A stretch of 64,000 bases of DNA, taken from Ophiocordyceps camponoti-saundersi (nom. inval.). Lineage: Eukaryota > Ascomycota > Sordariomycetes > Hypocreales > Ophiocordycipitaceae. A model generated the notes under the pieces. It was not told where the DNA came from, did no database searches, and worked only from the letters and a program-made list of their open reading frames with translations. The DNA is taken from NCBI GenBank assembly GCA_003339415.1, contig PDHQ01000088.1, positions 1-64,000 of the forward strand, given 5' to 3'. The position numbers and the translations under genes are program-made. Positions 46,870 to 59,400 of the stretch are shown here, one piece after another. Position 1 is the first letter of the stretch, and each line of letters opens with the position of its first letter.

Positions 46870-48341
46870 GGCGAATCACAGAGGGGTGATGAGTGGATGA
46901 CAATATGTGAGGTGAGGGTAGAAGGGGGCAGGGGAAAGGAGGTAAAGAGTAGTCGACGAGGCTGAAGTTGCGACGAAGCCGTGACGAACGAGATCGTCAG
47001 CCGTCTCTGTTTGCTTTCTGGAGATGAACAACAACAAGACGGTGATGGCTACCGAGGGAAGGGACGTCAAGTTGACGTGGACGGGCGAAGACCCCTGAAT
47101 GGCGGCGATCAATCAGAGGACTGTCTCGTCATTCATGAGCATCAAGAGACTTCAGACTCGTCTTCCGAAGGCCCGGACCGAAGCGTCCCCGCCGGATGGA
47201 CTGCAGAGTTGGAGGGCCTCCAGGAGGCTATGATTGGGGTAAGCAAAGCCACAGGCTGAGGCGGGGGAGCTTGCCTTGTTATACGAGAGGGAGACTGGGG
47301 GTCGCAGACTTGGGCCGCCTTGCTGTTCCCCCGGTGGCCAACCAGCATGACCTGTGGTGGTGTTCGGTATGTAGGGGTTGATGGGCCATTAACAACTGGC
47401 TGACGCCGAGTTGCGTCAAACATTGCCACAGGAAAGCGACGGGGGGCTCGGTACTGTCTGTTGGAGAGTCTATGGAGACTATATCTTTCCCTTGCTTTCT
47501 TTTTCCGTATGCTCAATGGAGATGTTTGTGCAGGAAAGGCAGGGGTCGATGATTGGACCACGGAGCTGACGAACCGTGCCATTGTGTATTGGGCTCGGAC
47601 TTGAGGTTGTCAAGACTAAAGAGGTGTAACTTGATGTGTGTGTGTCTGGATGAGATGACAGCGAGGCCCAGTGCTGCATCAAGAGTTCAAGAGCACTACT
47701 GAGAGACGGGATGGCACAATCTCGACAAGGCTGCAGACGGTGAAGCGGAGGGCCGGGTCGGTAACGGCTGGAAAGGGGCGCATCGATACGCCACTAGGCC
47801 ACACACCGAGAGAGAGGAACGAGCCAGGGGTTGGCGGTGGCCTGCGCATGCGAGGCGCAGTGGCGACGGATGGCGCAATCGTGTGCGGATGGATGTTGCT
47901 TACTTGATCCCATTCGAGGTATCATGGTAGGTTGGATGAAATTGAGGGAGGCGAGAGAGGGAAAGGTCAAGACTGAAGGAGAAAGGGTAGAGGATACTCA
48001 GAGGGCAAGGTCACGAGATCAGACGTCTTGGTTCGTACTATGGATGGAGGTAGTCGATTAGACCCAACGCCCTGGAAGGCAGGAGTCTGACGGAATGCAA
48101 GTACGGAAAGAGGTAAGTGCAGTAGAGAGGTAGGTAGGTAGTCAGTTGGTGGTGGTAGGCAAGACTGTCAGACCGTCGGGGAGCACCAGAGACTCACTCA
48201 CGTGCGAGCGGATTGAAATCTTCTCTTCAATTGAACGATGCTTCTCTCTGCCATTGAGCGAGGCTCTAGACAGTCCAAGGCAAGTCATTGATTAGGTACC
48301 TAGGTGTGAGCGAATGAAGGGTGGGAAGAAGGACGAACTGA
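46870..48341. promoter_or_regulatory. Divergent intergenic region, 1.5 kb
   Basis: Lies between the starts of the Zn2Cys6 gene and the YbjQ gene. Normal composition; a 146-codon open stretch on - (47,142-47,582) shows no family resemblance, so I do not call it. An AGGTAGGTAGGTAG run lies near 48,127. Probably long leaders and promoters of both genes. Confidence 0.45.
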
Positions 48342-48506
48342 CGGACGAGATACAAATACAAACAGCAACAGCGACATCATCATCATCAGCAGGAGGAGCA
48401 GCATCAGCAGCACCATCAGCATCAGCAACAGCAGCATCAGCAGGAGCAGCAGCAGCAGCATCAGCATCAGCATCAGCATCAGCATCAGCACCATCAACAA
48501 TCCACG
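48342..48506 (+). repeat. (CAG/CAT)n repeat, in frame ahead of YbjQ start
   Basis: Mixed CAG, CAT, CAA and GAG trinucleotides from about 48,363 to 48,500. Read in the frame of the following gene they give a Gln/His-rich stretch of about 50 codons. It is open back to a TGA at 48,339 but has no ATG, so by normal rules it is 5' leader. Confidence 0.75.
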
Positions 48507-49058
48507 ATGCCGACCTCAGGAAAATCCAAAGCATCGCCGGAAGACGTCGCGTACGTACCGCCGCAACTATCCGACTTGCATTGCTTTACCGAGACGGAAG
48601 GTGTCATCACGACCAGTAAGTGATCGGATCTCGGCAATCGTTTTGTTATTATGGCTCCAGACCCTTTTCCCCCTGCCCTGCTCCGCTCACCTCGGACCAT
48701 CGTCATAGCCATGATGGACCTGCCAGGATACCGCGTGGTACGTGTGCTGGGAACGGTCTACGGCATCAGCGTGCGATCGAGAAACGTGGCCGCCAGCTTT
48801 GGCATGGTGATGAAGAGCCTGGCTGGTGGCGAGTTGCGCTGGTTCACCTCGATGCTGTATTCGTGTCGTAACGACTCGATGAGCCGTGTGGTCGACGAGT
48901 GCAAGCGCCGCGGGGGCAATGCAATCATCTGCCTGCGCTTTGACGCCGGCGACATGGGTCACTTTGCTCAGACGGCTGCATACGGCACGGCCTGCGTGGT
49001 GGAAAAGGTCGACGATACTGTCAGGTCGCCGCCCCAGCTGGAGGGCGCAGCTGCTTGA
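48507..49058 (+). CDS. YbjQ / UPF0145 family protein
   Basis: Small protein of the YbjQ (UPF0145, PF01906) family, widespread in bacteria and of unknown function, forming a pentameric fold in solved structures. Exons 48,507-48,615 and 48,709-49,058 with a 93-nt GTAAGT...TAG intron; 152 aa. A short N-terminal extension (MPTSGKSKASPEDVAYVPP) precedes the family core: LPGYRVVRVLGTVYGISVRSRN, then FGMVMKSLAGGEL, YSCRNDSMSRVVDECKRRGGNAIICLRFD and a final AYGTACVVE. Splice phase is 1 and restores a Thr codon. It is one of two bacterial-type small families in this island, the other being the YwbE-like gene. The intron argues against recent transfer. Confidence 0.85.
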
Positions 49059-49923
49059 TGAAATTGTGTACAGGGCCCATGGTCACATTACCTGTGTTAT
49101 ATTTCCAGGCTTGTTTCTCTCCCGCCTTGGTTCCCCGCCCTCCACGCGGATGGGTTGTGTGTGTGACCCGGCTTGGCGGGGCTGCTGTTGTTTGTTAGAC
49201 ATTCACATTACTCTCATGTTATGACGTTCTCTTGGATTGATTATATGGGCTGGAAAGGAGGGAGGCAGACAGGCAGGCAATTCATACATACGAGGGCGTT
49301 TAAGCAACCCGAGCATATCCGTACACAATGCCTACCCACTACCTACCTACCTACCTACCTACTGTATAAACATGTATGTATGCAAGTAGGCACGTACGGA
49401 TATGCATGCGTGCCATGCTTACTAGGACTCATGGCTCCAGCCGGATCGGACGGAAGCGTCAACAAGCACTACAACCGTATGCATGCACCTAAGTAAGTTG
49501 TAACGCCAATATTGGTAGCGAGTATCCGTAGATGACCAAGAACGGTAGTTGAGCTTACAGTTTTACCTGCCTTCTTCTATCCCATCGCCTACCTAGGTAT
49601 CTACCGATTACTTCCACCTCGTTCTGTAGACGTACAAAGGAAAGGCATAAAGGCGCCTCGCATCAACCGACGACGCCCCTGAAGCGAGACGCCCATAGAA
49701 ATGGCCTTGGCGACGACGTTGGCTTGAACCAACAGCCGCGATCTCCCCCCTCCCCCCCCCCCTCCCCGGTCCCTGGAGCTTATGGGGGATGTCGATGGGG
49801 TAATAAAGACGGCTCCTGTTCCGCCGTGTCCGTCGTAGGCGTGTGTGTGCATGTTATAAACCAGACCCTCTGCCCAGCTCAGCTGATATCCGTCAGAATC
49901 CCCCATCCCATGTATCCCGTTCA
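49059..49923. other. Intergenic region between YbjQ and trehalase genes
   Basis: Contains (CTAC)n at 49,337-49,361, ATGTATGCAAGTAGGCACGTAC microsatellite-like DNA to 49,400 and a C-rich stretch (49,745-49,770). No credible gene. Confidence 0.55.
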
Positions 49924-52088
49924 ATGGCCTTGATCAGACTCATCATCGCCGGCTTGGCCTCTACAGCCTCCGTGTCGGCCACGTATTACAATGGCAGCAT
50001 CGTTGCCCCGTGCGACTCGCTCATCTACTGCTACGGCGAGATGCTCAAGGCCATTGAGTTAGCACGACCATTCGTCGACTCCAAGACATTCGTCGACATG
50101 TAAGTCTTGAATGAAGTCCTCATGAAAGTCCTCATATGAGAGACAAAAGAAAGGAAGCAGAGAGAGAGAGAGAGAGACAAAAAACTCAATGTCTCAGGCC
50201 AGCAAAGAAGCCCCTCGACGAGATCCAAGCCGCCTTCGACAAGCTACCCAAGCCATTACGCAACGACACGGCCCTAAACGACTTCCTATCCGCCAACTTC
50301 GCCGACGCCAACGGCGACTTGCTCCCCGTCCCAGCCGAGACCCTCCCCACCGACGCCGTCTTCGTCCCGCGCGTAGCCGACGTCGTCGTCCGCGAGTTCG
50401 TCGAAAAGGTCATCGCCATATGGCCCGATCTCACGCGCGTAGCCGCCAGCAATGACTCGGAAGTGGCGGAAGATAGCCTCATTCGCGTGGCGCGTCCTTT
50501 CGTCGTCGCCGGCGGTCGATTTCGGGAGCCTTACTATTGGGACTCGTATTGGATTCTTGAGGGTTTACTGCGTACTCGTGGCGCGTTTACGGCTGTTGCT
50601 CGTGACATGATTGATAACTTCCTTGATCTCGTTCATCAGTTTGGCTTCATCCCTAATGGAGCTCGCGTCTACTATCTGGATCGGTCTCAGCCTCCGATGC
50701 TGACGCAAATGGTTCGTCTCTACCTTGACTTTCAGCCCGACGACGATAAGCTCCTCCGCCGAGCCTTACCGCTTCTCATCCGCGAGCACGAGTTCTGGCA
50801 GCGTAACAGGTCGGTCGAGGTCGGTGAATACCATCTAAACCGGTACGCCGTCGCCAACAACCAGCCTCGTCCGGAGTCATACCGTGAAGACTACGAAACC
50901 GTCTCCAACAGCTCCGGTCTCGACGAAGCCCGTCAGGCAGCCTTGTATGGCGACCTCGCCGGCGCGGCCGAGTCCGGCTGGGACTTTTCTTCGCGCTGGG
51001 GTGCGAGAGAGGCCGGAGCCGACAACGGGTTTCCCCTTCGTTCGCTCGATACGGCTTCCGTCATCCCCGTGTGTCTCAACTCGATTCTCTACGCCAATGA
51101 GCGATCTCTCGCCAACTTCTCCCGCCGTCTGGGCGATGAAGACGCCGCCGATGAATGGGATGCCCGCGCCGAGGACCGAGCCCGCGCCATGCACGCCCTG
51201 ATGTGGAACGAGACGCACTTCTCCTACTTCGACTACAACCTGACGTCGGCGGAGCAAATCGTCTTCGTCCCCGCCGACTCGGACGCCGACGCCATCGACA
51301 CCGACAAGGCGCCCGCCGGCCAGCAGGTCTTCTTCCACGCCGGCCAGCTCTACCCGTGGTGGACCGGCGCCGCCCCGGAAGAGCTTCGTCGTCCCGAAGC
51401 CGTGCTCCGCGCATACGCCCGCGTCGCCCGTTACCTGGACCTCCTCCCCGGTGGCATCCCCGCTACGAATTACCAGACGGGCCAGCAGTGGGATCAGCCT
51501 AACGTGTGGCCGCCGCTGATGCACATCATGATGCAGGGTTTGATGAATTCTGTGCCTGGGGGAAAGAGTGACGAGTACACAGCGGGGGCCGAGGCCGAGG
51601 ACAAGGGCAAGGATGAGGTGAAGGACAAGCACGAGCACGATGCCGAAAATGACATCAAGCACTCCTCCTCCTCCTCCTCCTCCTCCTCTCAAGTCCACGC
51701 CCTAGCCCTCAGACTAGCCCAGCGCTACGTCGACTCAACATTCTGCACCTGGTACGCAACGGGCGGATCAACGTCCCAAACGCCCAAGATATCCGGCCTC
51801 CCCGCCTCAGACAAGGGCATCATGTTCGAAAAGTACGCCGACAACTCGACCAACTCGGCCGGCGGAGGGGGAGAGTACGAGGTCGTCGAGGGTTTCGGCT
51901 GGTCCAATGGCGTGCTCATCTGGGCCGCCGACGTGTTTGCCTCTGAGCTTCGTAGGCCTGATTGTGGTGACGTCGAGCCTGTGCCCCCTTCTTCCCCTTC
52001 CTCCTCGTCCGTCGACAAAAGGGCGGCTGTGTATCTTCATCCCGCCGATGGGAGGAGGGTTACTTCTTTGGGGAGACGTCGAGAGTAA
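49924..52088 (+). CDS. tre-1: Secreted trehalase, GH37
   Basis: Hydrolyses alpha,alpha-trehalose to two glucose. Exons 49,924-50,099 and 50,198-52,088; a 98-nt GTAAGT...CAG intron with an (AG)n run; 688 aa. A signal peptide (MALIRLIIAGLASTASVSA) points to secretion or the cell wall, like the GH37 enzyme of Neurospora. Trehalase signature 1 is at about residues 162-175 (GGRFREPYYWDSYW), the catalytic acid region ESGWDFSSRW at about 315-324, signature 2 (QQWDQPNVWPP) at about 487-497 and the C-terminal GGGGEY with GFGWSNG. Between about residues 514 and 556 there is an insertion of Asp, Glu, Lys and His followed by about ten Ser, not part of the usual fold. The last 60 residues are Ser/Pro-rich. 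Confidence 0.95.
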
Positions 52089-52327
52089 ACTTGATTCTCT
52101 CATCTTCCTTGTATATTATTAGTTTCAGGAAAAAATCGTGAACCCTCTTCTTCTGCTTCTCGCAATAACATTCTCCCTTTTCGCTCTATATGGCCATTTG
52201 TTGATGCAACTTGCCAGAACTCCAGCGATGCATCTCTTCCCTAACTCGCTCGCTCAGTCTCTCTGGATCTCTCTTATATAGGTAGCCATGCACCAGAAGA
52301 AAAAAACTCGCAAAGAATTGAAGAATC

Positions 52328-55300
52328 TCACGGTTTCGGCAACGGTCGCAACGGCCCCTTACGAATCTTGTCCATGTCCGAGACATTGTACTTGAGCTTG
52401 ACGCCCATGGCAGCGAGTTCCACGTCCAAGAATCGCAAGGCGCCCGGGATGGCGACCAAGGTAGTATCGTCACCGCCCGCCCAGGAGACACCCTGACCGT
52501 CCTCCCATATCTCACCTTCGACTTTCGTTAGGTCAACGCCCTCTTTGAGACGGACGGCGCAGCTCCGACAGCGAAAGACGCTTGGTTGGGCTCGTTGGCG
52601 GCTGTCGATGGCGAAGCGCGGGACGACCGGCTGGACGGAGAGGAAGGATCCGCATCGGCGGCAGATCCAAGATGGGCAATAGTCGGAGCAGTTGAAGAGT
52701 CTGTCCTGGAGTAGGAAAGCGGTGCCGTGGGCTAGGAGGGCGTCTCGTTCCATCTCGCCTACGCGAATACCTCCGCCTCTCTGTCTGCCGTGGACCGGCT
52801 GCATTGTCGTCGGTTCGACGGGGCCTATGGTCCGGATCTGGTACTTGTCGTTGACCATATGACGCAGACGCTGATAATAGACGAGGCCTACGAAGATGTC
52901 GGCGCCGAGCTCCTCGCCCGTGATGCCCGAGTACATGGGCTCGTTGCCGTGATAGTTGAAGCCTGCCTTGATCAGCTGCTTGCCGAAGTAGTCGGTCGCC
53001 GTGTTGTCTTCTTCGTCGAATTGAAAGGGCGTCGAGTCCTGAGCCAGACCGTGGAGGGCGCCGGCCTTGCCCGCCAGCGACTCGATGAACATGCCGATAG
53101 TCATGCGCGAGGGAAAGGCGTGCGGGTTGATGATGATGTCCGGCTGCATGCCCGACTCGGAAAAGGGCATGTCGATCGTCGGCCACTTCCGGGAGCAGAC
53201 TCCCTTTTGGCCGTGTCGCGATGAGAACTTGTCGCCGACGACGGGTCCGCGGGGGATACGGAGCTTGATGGATACCGTCTGCAGCAGCTCATCGCCCGTC
53301 TCGGCCCCGAGCAACCGCACCTCCTCAACGAAACACGTTTCCTCATCCGTGTAACGCTTGAATCGGGTCACGCCGTCCAGGTTGGTCAGCTTGCCGTGGA
53401 AGTCGGTTGTGACGCTATGGTAGGCGCATATGACGTCGCCGGATCTCAGCATCCGCCCGACATGCGGCAGACCGTCCTTATCGAGCATCCCCTGGCTCTC
53501 AGCGGAGACGAAGCTGTCGGGCGCGAAACCAATGACATGGGCCACTGTTCTGATGGTCGTCCTCCGCTTAGTGTCCTTGAGAGTGATGAATTTCGTTTTG
53601 TAGATGGTTCCGTAACCGAAGCCCCTCTCGTCTGCCGACTGATTGATGATCATAGCGTCGTCCATGTCGTAGCCGGTGTAGGACATGACGGCGACGACGG
53701 CGTTGGTGCCGTTCGGGAAGTTGTCGAAGCCGTAGGTGTTGTGAAGCGGCGGCCGCACCACCGGCGTCTGGCCCGTCAGCAGCATGTATAATTTCTCATC
53801 AGACCGGCCACGCAGTGCCGTTGCGGGCGTGCCCATGGTCTGCTTGCCCATCTGACATTGATACATGTTCCGGGGTGACTGGTTGAAATCAGAAAAAGGC
53901 GTCATGTTGGCCAGGATTGACAGAATGTTGGTCGGCGCAAACTCGACGTGTGTCGACTCGCCCGATTCGATCTCGTGAGGCACCACTGCTATCGACATGT
54001 ACGGCTGCTCGAACGAGCCGACGAAGTCCTCAGCCTGCAGCGGCAGGTACTTGACTGGCCTCACGAGCCGCGAGGGCCGCGAGCTCATGAACATGCCGGG
54101 ATACGTGCCCCCGTTGGACGGCGGCACGTAACCGATTTCCAGCTGCAGCGGTATATCGTTCGTGCCCTCAACCTTCCAGTGACGGAAGCAATGCGCCATA
54201 CGTCGACACTCGACCGGGCTGCACCAGCCGAGAACCTTGCCGTCGAGCATCACCACCACGCTCTCCTGCGTCGAGGCCGTCGAGGTCTCGACAACGCCGA
54301 GCTCCGCTACCAATCCCGGAAGTGCCGAGACGTCGAGAGGTTCCGTCATGATGTGACACTTGTGTGCCAAGTGATTCAGCAGTCCGCAGGGCGCGCCGTC
54401 AGGCGTGTGGACGGGACAAAGGAAGCCCCACGACTCCGGCAAGAGTTTCCGCGGCGCCGTCGTCTTAAGCTGGGCGAAGAAGGCACCTCGATGTACCGAA
54501 CGGAAATGACTTAGGAAACGCAGAAAGTTAAGCTTTTCAGCAACAACAGTGAAGCCAGACGTTTGCTGCAGGTCAAGGCCCGACCGACTCGTCATGTTGC
54601 CGGTCGACAAGAAGTACTCGAGGCCTTTTCCAATGTCCTCGCCGGCTGAGGCAAAGATCTTGGTCGGGAATAGCGTATTAAACTCGCCCGATGTAAAGCA
54701 CACGTCACGATTCTTCTGCAGCGAGGAGCGAACGGCGATGTCGAGAAAGTCATCTAGCCGCTCCTTGAGAATCTGGCCGTAAAGAAAGCCGCCAAGCAAG
54801 AGTTCCTGATTTTGGACGGCGTCTGGGTTATCAACGGCGCACTCTCCGTCGGCCAGGGCGTACAGCTTCCGCAGCATGAAAAGAAGCAGGCGAAACTTAT
54901 CCTCGTTCTGGCTGTCCGTCACGTCCACGTTGCCAAGATGAACGAGGACTACCTTGCGTAGAAATTCGGTTCCAGCTTCGTAGTCCGACATCGTGGTGGG
55001 GATACCCAAGTTCTTTCGGAACTTGTTTCCCAAGTGTGCTCGCGCGGCAAATCTTCCCTTGAGGCCGTAGATCTTGTACGTTCGCAACAGGATTTCAACT
55101 CGATCTGCGAGGAAAATGTTGTCGTGGGAACTGCAGCCAAGGGGTCCAATAATGCCCTCGTAGATTTCACGGTCGTTGGTGTCCAAGAGGGCCTTGAGTA
55201 TCATCATGATGGGGACAAGGTATTCATACTTTCGCCACGCGAAGCGAAATATGACATTTCCGTCGTTGAGATAGTGCAACACGTTGGTCTGCGGCGTTTC

Positions 55301-56069
55301 GTCAGGACGCACCGACCGAATGATGATTCCATGGTGACTGTACTCCGGCGTGCGTTTGAAGGCTTCTCGTTCAATGGCCAAGGGAAAGTTTCTCTTATTT
55401 ATCTGAAGTAGCCGGATGAACTTTTCGACACCATTGACGATGAAGTACCCGCCCAGCTCTTCCGACTCCTCTTTACGCCGGACTAGCAGCGCGGGCGAGT
55501 TATTCTCCAAGTGGCAGTGATTAGACTATTGAAAGGCGTGAGCAGATACACGCGACGGCGGAGGAGTCGATGGCAATTCATACCTTGACCATGATGGGTA
55601 ACTGACCCAGGGTTCGCTCAAACTCGATGGCTTTACCATGATTGACATCGTATTCAAATTTGACGCAAAGCTTTCCTCTGTAAGTAGCGTGACGTAGCCT
55701 ACATTCGGATGGAAGGATCTTTCTGCTGATCCCCTTCGTGCATTGAGCCAACTTGTTGGAGGACGGGAGGCGGGGCTTTTCCAGAGTCACGTCCTTGATA
55801 CGTATTCTGAGCTTGTTGCGCTCATCAAGCGCCATGGTCTCGTTCCCATCGAGATATGTCTTGTAGCCAATATCTGCAATGGCATGGGCCAATAAGCCCG
55901 GGCTGCCATCGGTGGGAAACAGGCGATTAAAGGCGCGGATGTGAGGGTTGACGGCTTCTTGAAGAGCCGGATAGGCGCTGTGATCGGTCGGTGGCTGTTG
56001 GAAGAGTTTTTGTCGGCGCAGGGTATCATATTGATGGTCCCACTCCGTCTCCGTAGGCGGAGAGGGCAT
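52328..56069 (-). CDS. RPA2: RNA polymerase I second-largest subunit (RPA135)
   Basis: Forms the active centre of Pol I with the largest subunit and makes pre-rRNA in the nucleolus. Exons 56,069-55,584 and 55,525-52,328; a 58-nt GTATGA...TAG intron; 1,227 aa, normal for the family. Visible are WDHQYDTLRRQKLF near the N-terminus, GNSPALLV-like and EESEELGGYFIVNGVEK after the intron, and LQQTSGFTVVAEKLNF with PESWGFLCPVHTPDG. The GYDMDDAMIINQS active-site segment is at about residue 775, GDKFSSRHGQKG at about 922 and a C-terminal zinc ribbon (CPSWICRRCG ... CRSCAV) at about 1,105-1,150. An upstream in-frame ATG at 56,147 would add 26 residues with no family match. The start codon is only about 200 bp from the AT-rich RIP block. 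Confidence 0.97.
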
Positions 56070-56459
56070 CGTGTCGGCCAGGCGAGGTCGTGTCTCGGTG
56101 TGAGAGCAGTTTTGCGATGCGCCGAGCCCAGATGTATGTAAGACCATGGGCGGGGGAAAGGAAGTGAATGGAATTTTGGCGGACGAATAAGTGGGATAAA
56201 AAAAATCACCAAACAAGGTGGGTGTGGCCGTAGGCCACGTGCGTATGCACGTGACACGCCTATCTATATATATATTAGCTTAGCTCGAGCTATGCAGGGC
56301 TCTCTCTATATAATATAAGATTATTACGTCCTACGCTTATCGTACTACTATATAGTTAGTAGCAATTCTACTTATCGTTCGCCCCGGGGGAGCCCCTATT
56401 CCCTTATTTCTGCCCGTCTCTTCCTACTAAATATAACTATACTTATTATATATTAGCTA
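56070..56459. promoter_or_regulatory. RPA2 upstream region and right edge of the gene island
   Basis: Normal composition up to about 56,265 (GCACGTGACACGCC), then TATATATATATTAG and mixed DNA. A partly spared, GC-containing stretch (56,340-56,430, including GCCCCGGGGGAGCCCC) comes before fully RIP-mutated sequence. The spared stretch may be the outer part of an LTR; no matching second copy was found. Confidence 0.5.
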
Positions 56460-59400
56460 TTAAGGTATATAAAGTACTAATAGCTATTAATAGCCTTATA
56501 TTATTATTACTAAATATACTATAATTATAAGCTTATTAATTATAATTATTATTTAATAGCTTATTATAATATAGTATTATATTTTATAATATTATTAACG
56601 AAGAGGATTAAATAAATATTATATATATTTTTATTATATTCCTCGAATTAAACCTTAATTACTAGCTAATTAAGTAAGCGACCTTCCTTATAATATTAAG
56701 ATAAGTAATTATATTTTAGAAAAAATAAGCTTAGTATTTATTTTATAATATCTTTCCTTATAATATACTAGCTTAATATTTATAAATATTAAGTATAATT
56801 ATTAATAATATACTCTAAAATATAATTAAGGCTATAGACCTTACTTAAGCTTACTTATTATTATTTACCTTCTCCTTATTTTATTTATAGCTATCGGAAA
56901 AACTTAACTTATTATATTTAGAGTTACCTATATTATATCTCGTAAACGCCGTAAAATAACTTCGTATTAATATTAAATTTTAGTATACGCTATTACTATT
57001 TCTTAAATATACGTAAAAGGTAAAATAAGTTAAGATATTTATTAGCTTACTTAAAAGCTACGCTAGAGGCTTTAGATTTACCTTAAATATTACGCTTATA
57101 CCGGACTTATTAAATACCTTAAAAATATTACTTATAGCTAATCTTATTATATAGATAATTACTTATATATTTAGGGAAAATAATTAAAATATAATATCCC
57201 TAATAATAAAAGCTATCTATAATATTTATAATAACTTATAATTAACTTTAAGTATATTAGCTAAAAATATTATAATTATTTTACGCTTAACGAATATTAG
57301 CTTTTTTAACTTAAATAAGAGAGATATTACTAATATTAATATATTATTAGATAATAAGTTAATTATTTATATATATATATTTATATTTAATAATAAGCTT
57401 TAATATCTTACGAGGACTTATAGCGAGATTTTAGTATATAAAATATAAACTTAATATTTATAAAAATTAGCCCTTATCTAATATACTTAAATCTTATCTA
57501 AAAAGATATAATAGGCGCTAAAGTAAAATATTATTAAAGATATTATTACTAAGTTATATAACCGCTTTAAGCTTTATTATAGTAAAGCTATAATATAACT
57601 TAGATAAGTATACTTTAGGCTTATTAATATTTATTATAGCTAAGATACCTATATATTTATTTAATAAATTATCTATAATATTAGGACTTATAATTACGAT
57701 ACTTAAGGCTAGCTACGCGCGGCGTACTAGGTATTTAACGAAGTACTCTAAGGAGTAATAAATAAACCTAGCGAATATATAACTATTAATAACTTCTTCT
57801 AATTTATTTAAGTTAAGGATTTAGCTATCTAATAATAAGTATTAGAGAAATACCGTAATACGCTAAATATCTTATTAGTATTACGATAAGGCTAAAGCTT
57901 ATATAACGCTTTATTTTAATTCTAGCTTATTTTTAAACTTTTTAGACTAGACTAATAAGGGCTATTACTCGGTAAAAGTTAAGATAAACGCGGTTATAAG
58001 GGCTAGGGCTTTTATAATATAAACTAAAAATATAGCTATAACTTATAAGGGTATAGCTATAACTTACTATATAATTATAGCTATAAGCTTAATTTATATT
58101 ATAAAATAAATTATAGTAAAAGTAATAGCTATTATTTACTTTATAATAAAGGTAATAGCTATAGTAATAGCTATAGCTAAGGTAATTATTAAAACTTACC
58201 TTATCTTTATAATAGCTTTAATTATTAGCTCTTACCTAACTAAACGCTATACTAAAGCGGCCGTAACCTATTCTAAAAAATACCCCTACTAGCACTAATA
58301 AGATAAGCACCTTATACTAGCACGGCACTACTATTAGCCGGCGTATAATAATAAATAATATAATATAAGGGGTTTATAAAAAATACGCTTAACGCCTTAG
58401 ACTAGCACGAAAAGATAAATAAGTAGCTTAACTAGTATAAATAGCCCGAAAACTATAATAGCTACTAGAACGCTTATAGCGCCCTTAATATATATAACTA
58501 TAATAAATAAACGTATTATATAAAGATATCTAGCTTCCCTTATAACTTATAAACCGGGAAGCTATAAGATTAGATAGATACCTTACCTAAACTTAATAAT
58601 ACCGGCGATACTTATTATATTACTATTAAACCTTAATATACTTACGTATATCGTATATATAACTTCGTTATATTTAGTTATAATAAGCTCTTCCGCTACT
58701 TATAGGTATTATATATAATAAACGATAAATTATAAGTATTCTTCGCTATTATAATAAAATAAGGTTAGAAAATACCTTAGTTATTTACTTTAGTAACTAA
58801 TAGACTTTATATTTGCAAATCTAATACTATACCCCTTATAAAACTAAGGTAGTAAACCTACCTTAAGCTTTAAATCTACCTAAACCTATCCTAGCTATAT
58901 ACGATATTAGATATTTACGCTAATATAAGTTATAATATTATAATAGTAGACCGCTTATAGATTATAATATTCTATCTTAAGCTAACTATTTACTTCTAAA
59001 TATAATTATATATTATATATAATATTAGATTAAATATATATAATATAAGGGAATATATAATATTACTTATAAACTTTATTAAGTAAGATATATCCGGTAT
59101 TAATATAGTTGCTTACTTTACCGCGAAAATTATACTCGTAAATAACCTTCGCGCTAATATACTAATTAGAATAGATATCCTTAAGCTATAAGGCGTTAAT
59201 ATTATTAACTTATAAGAATATATTATCTTCTAATATTACGGTATATAGGTTCGTATAATATTATAGTAGCTAGGCCTAGCTTAGCCGTATATTTTCTATA
59301 TTACTATAAAATAAAAAATATCGATCGCCCTAAGTTTTACGTATAAAGTATAAATAACTTATTATATATTACTACCTTACGAGTATATTTTTAAGCTTAT

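Noticed and set aside
48363..48500. CRISPR-like or other spaced repeat array
   Set aside because: Simple trinucleotide repeat without unique spacers, in a eukaryotic genome.
56069..56147. Upstream start of RPA2 at 56,147
   Set aside because: The extra 26 residues have no counterpart in the family; the start at 56,069 fits the usual N-terminus length.
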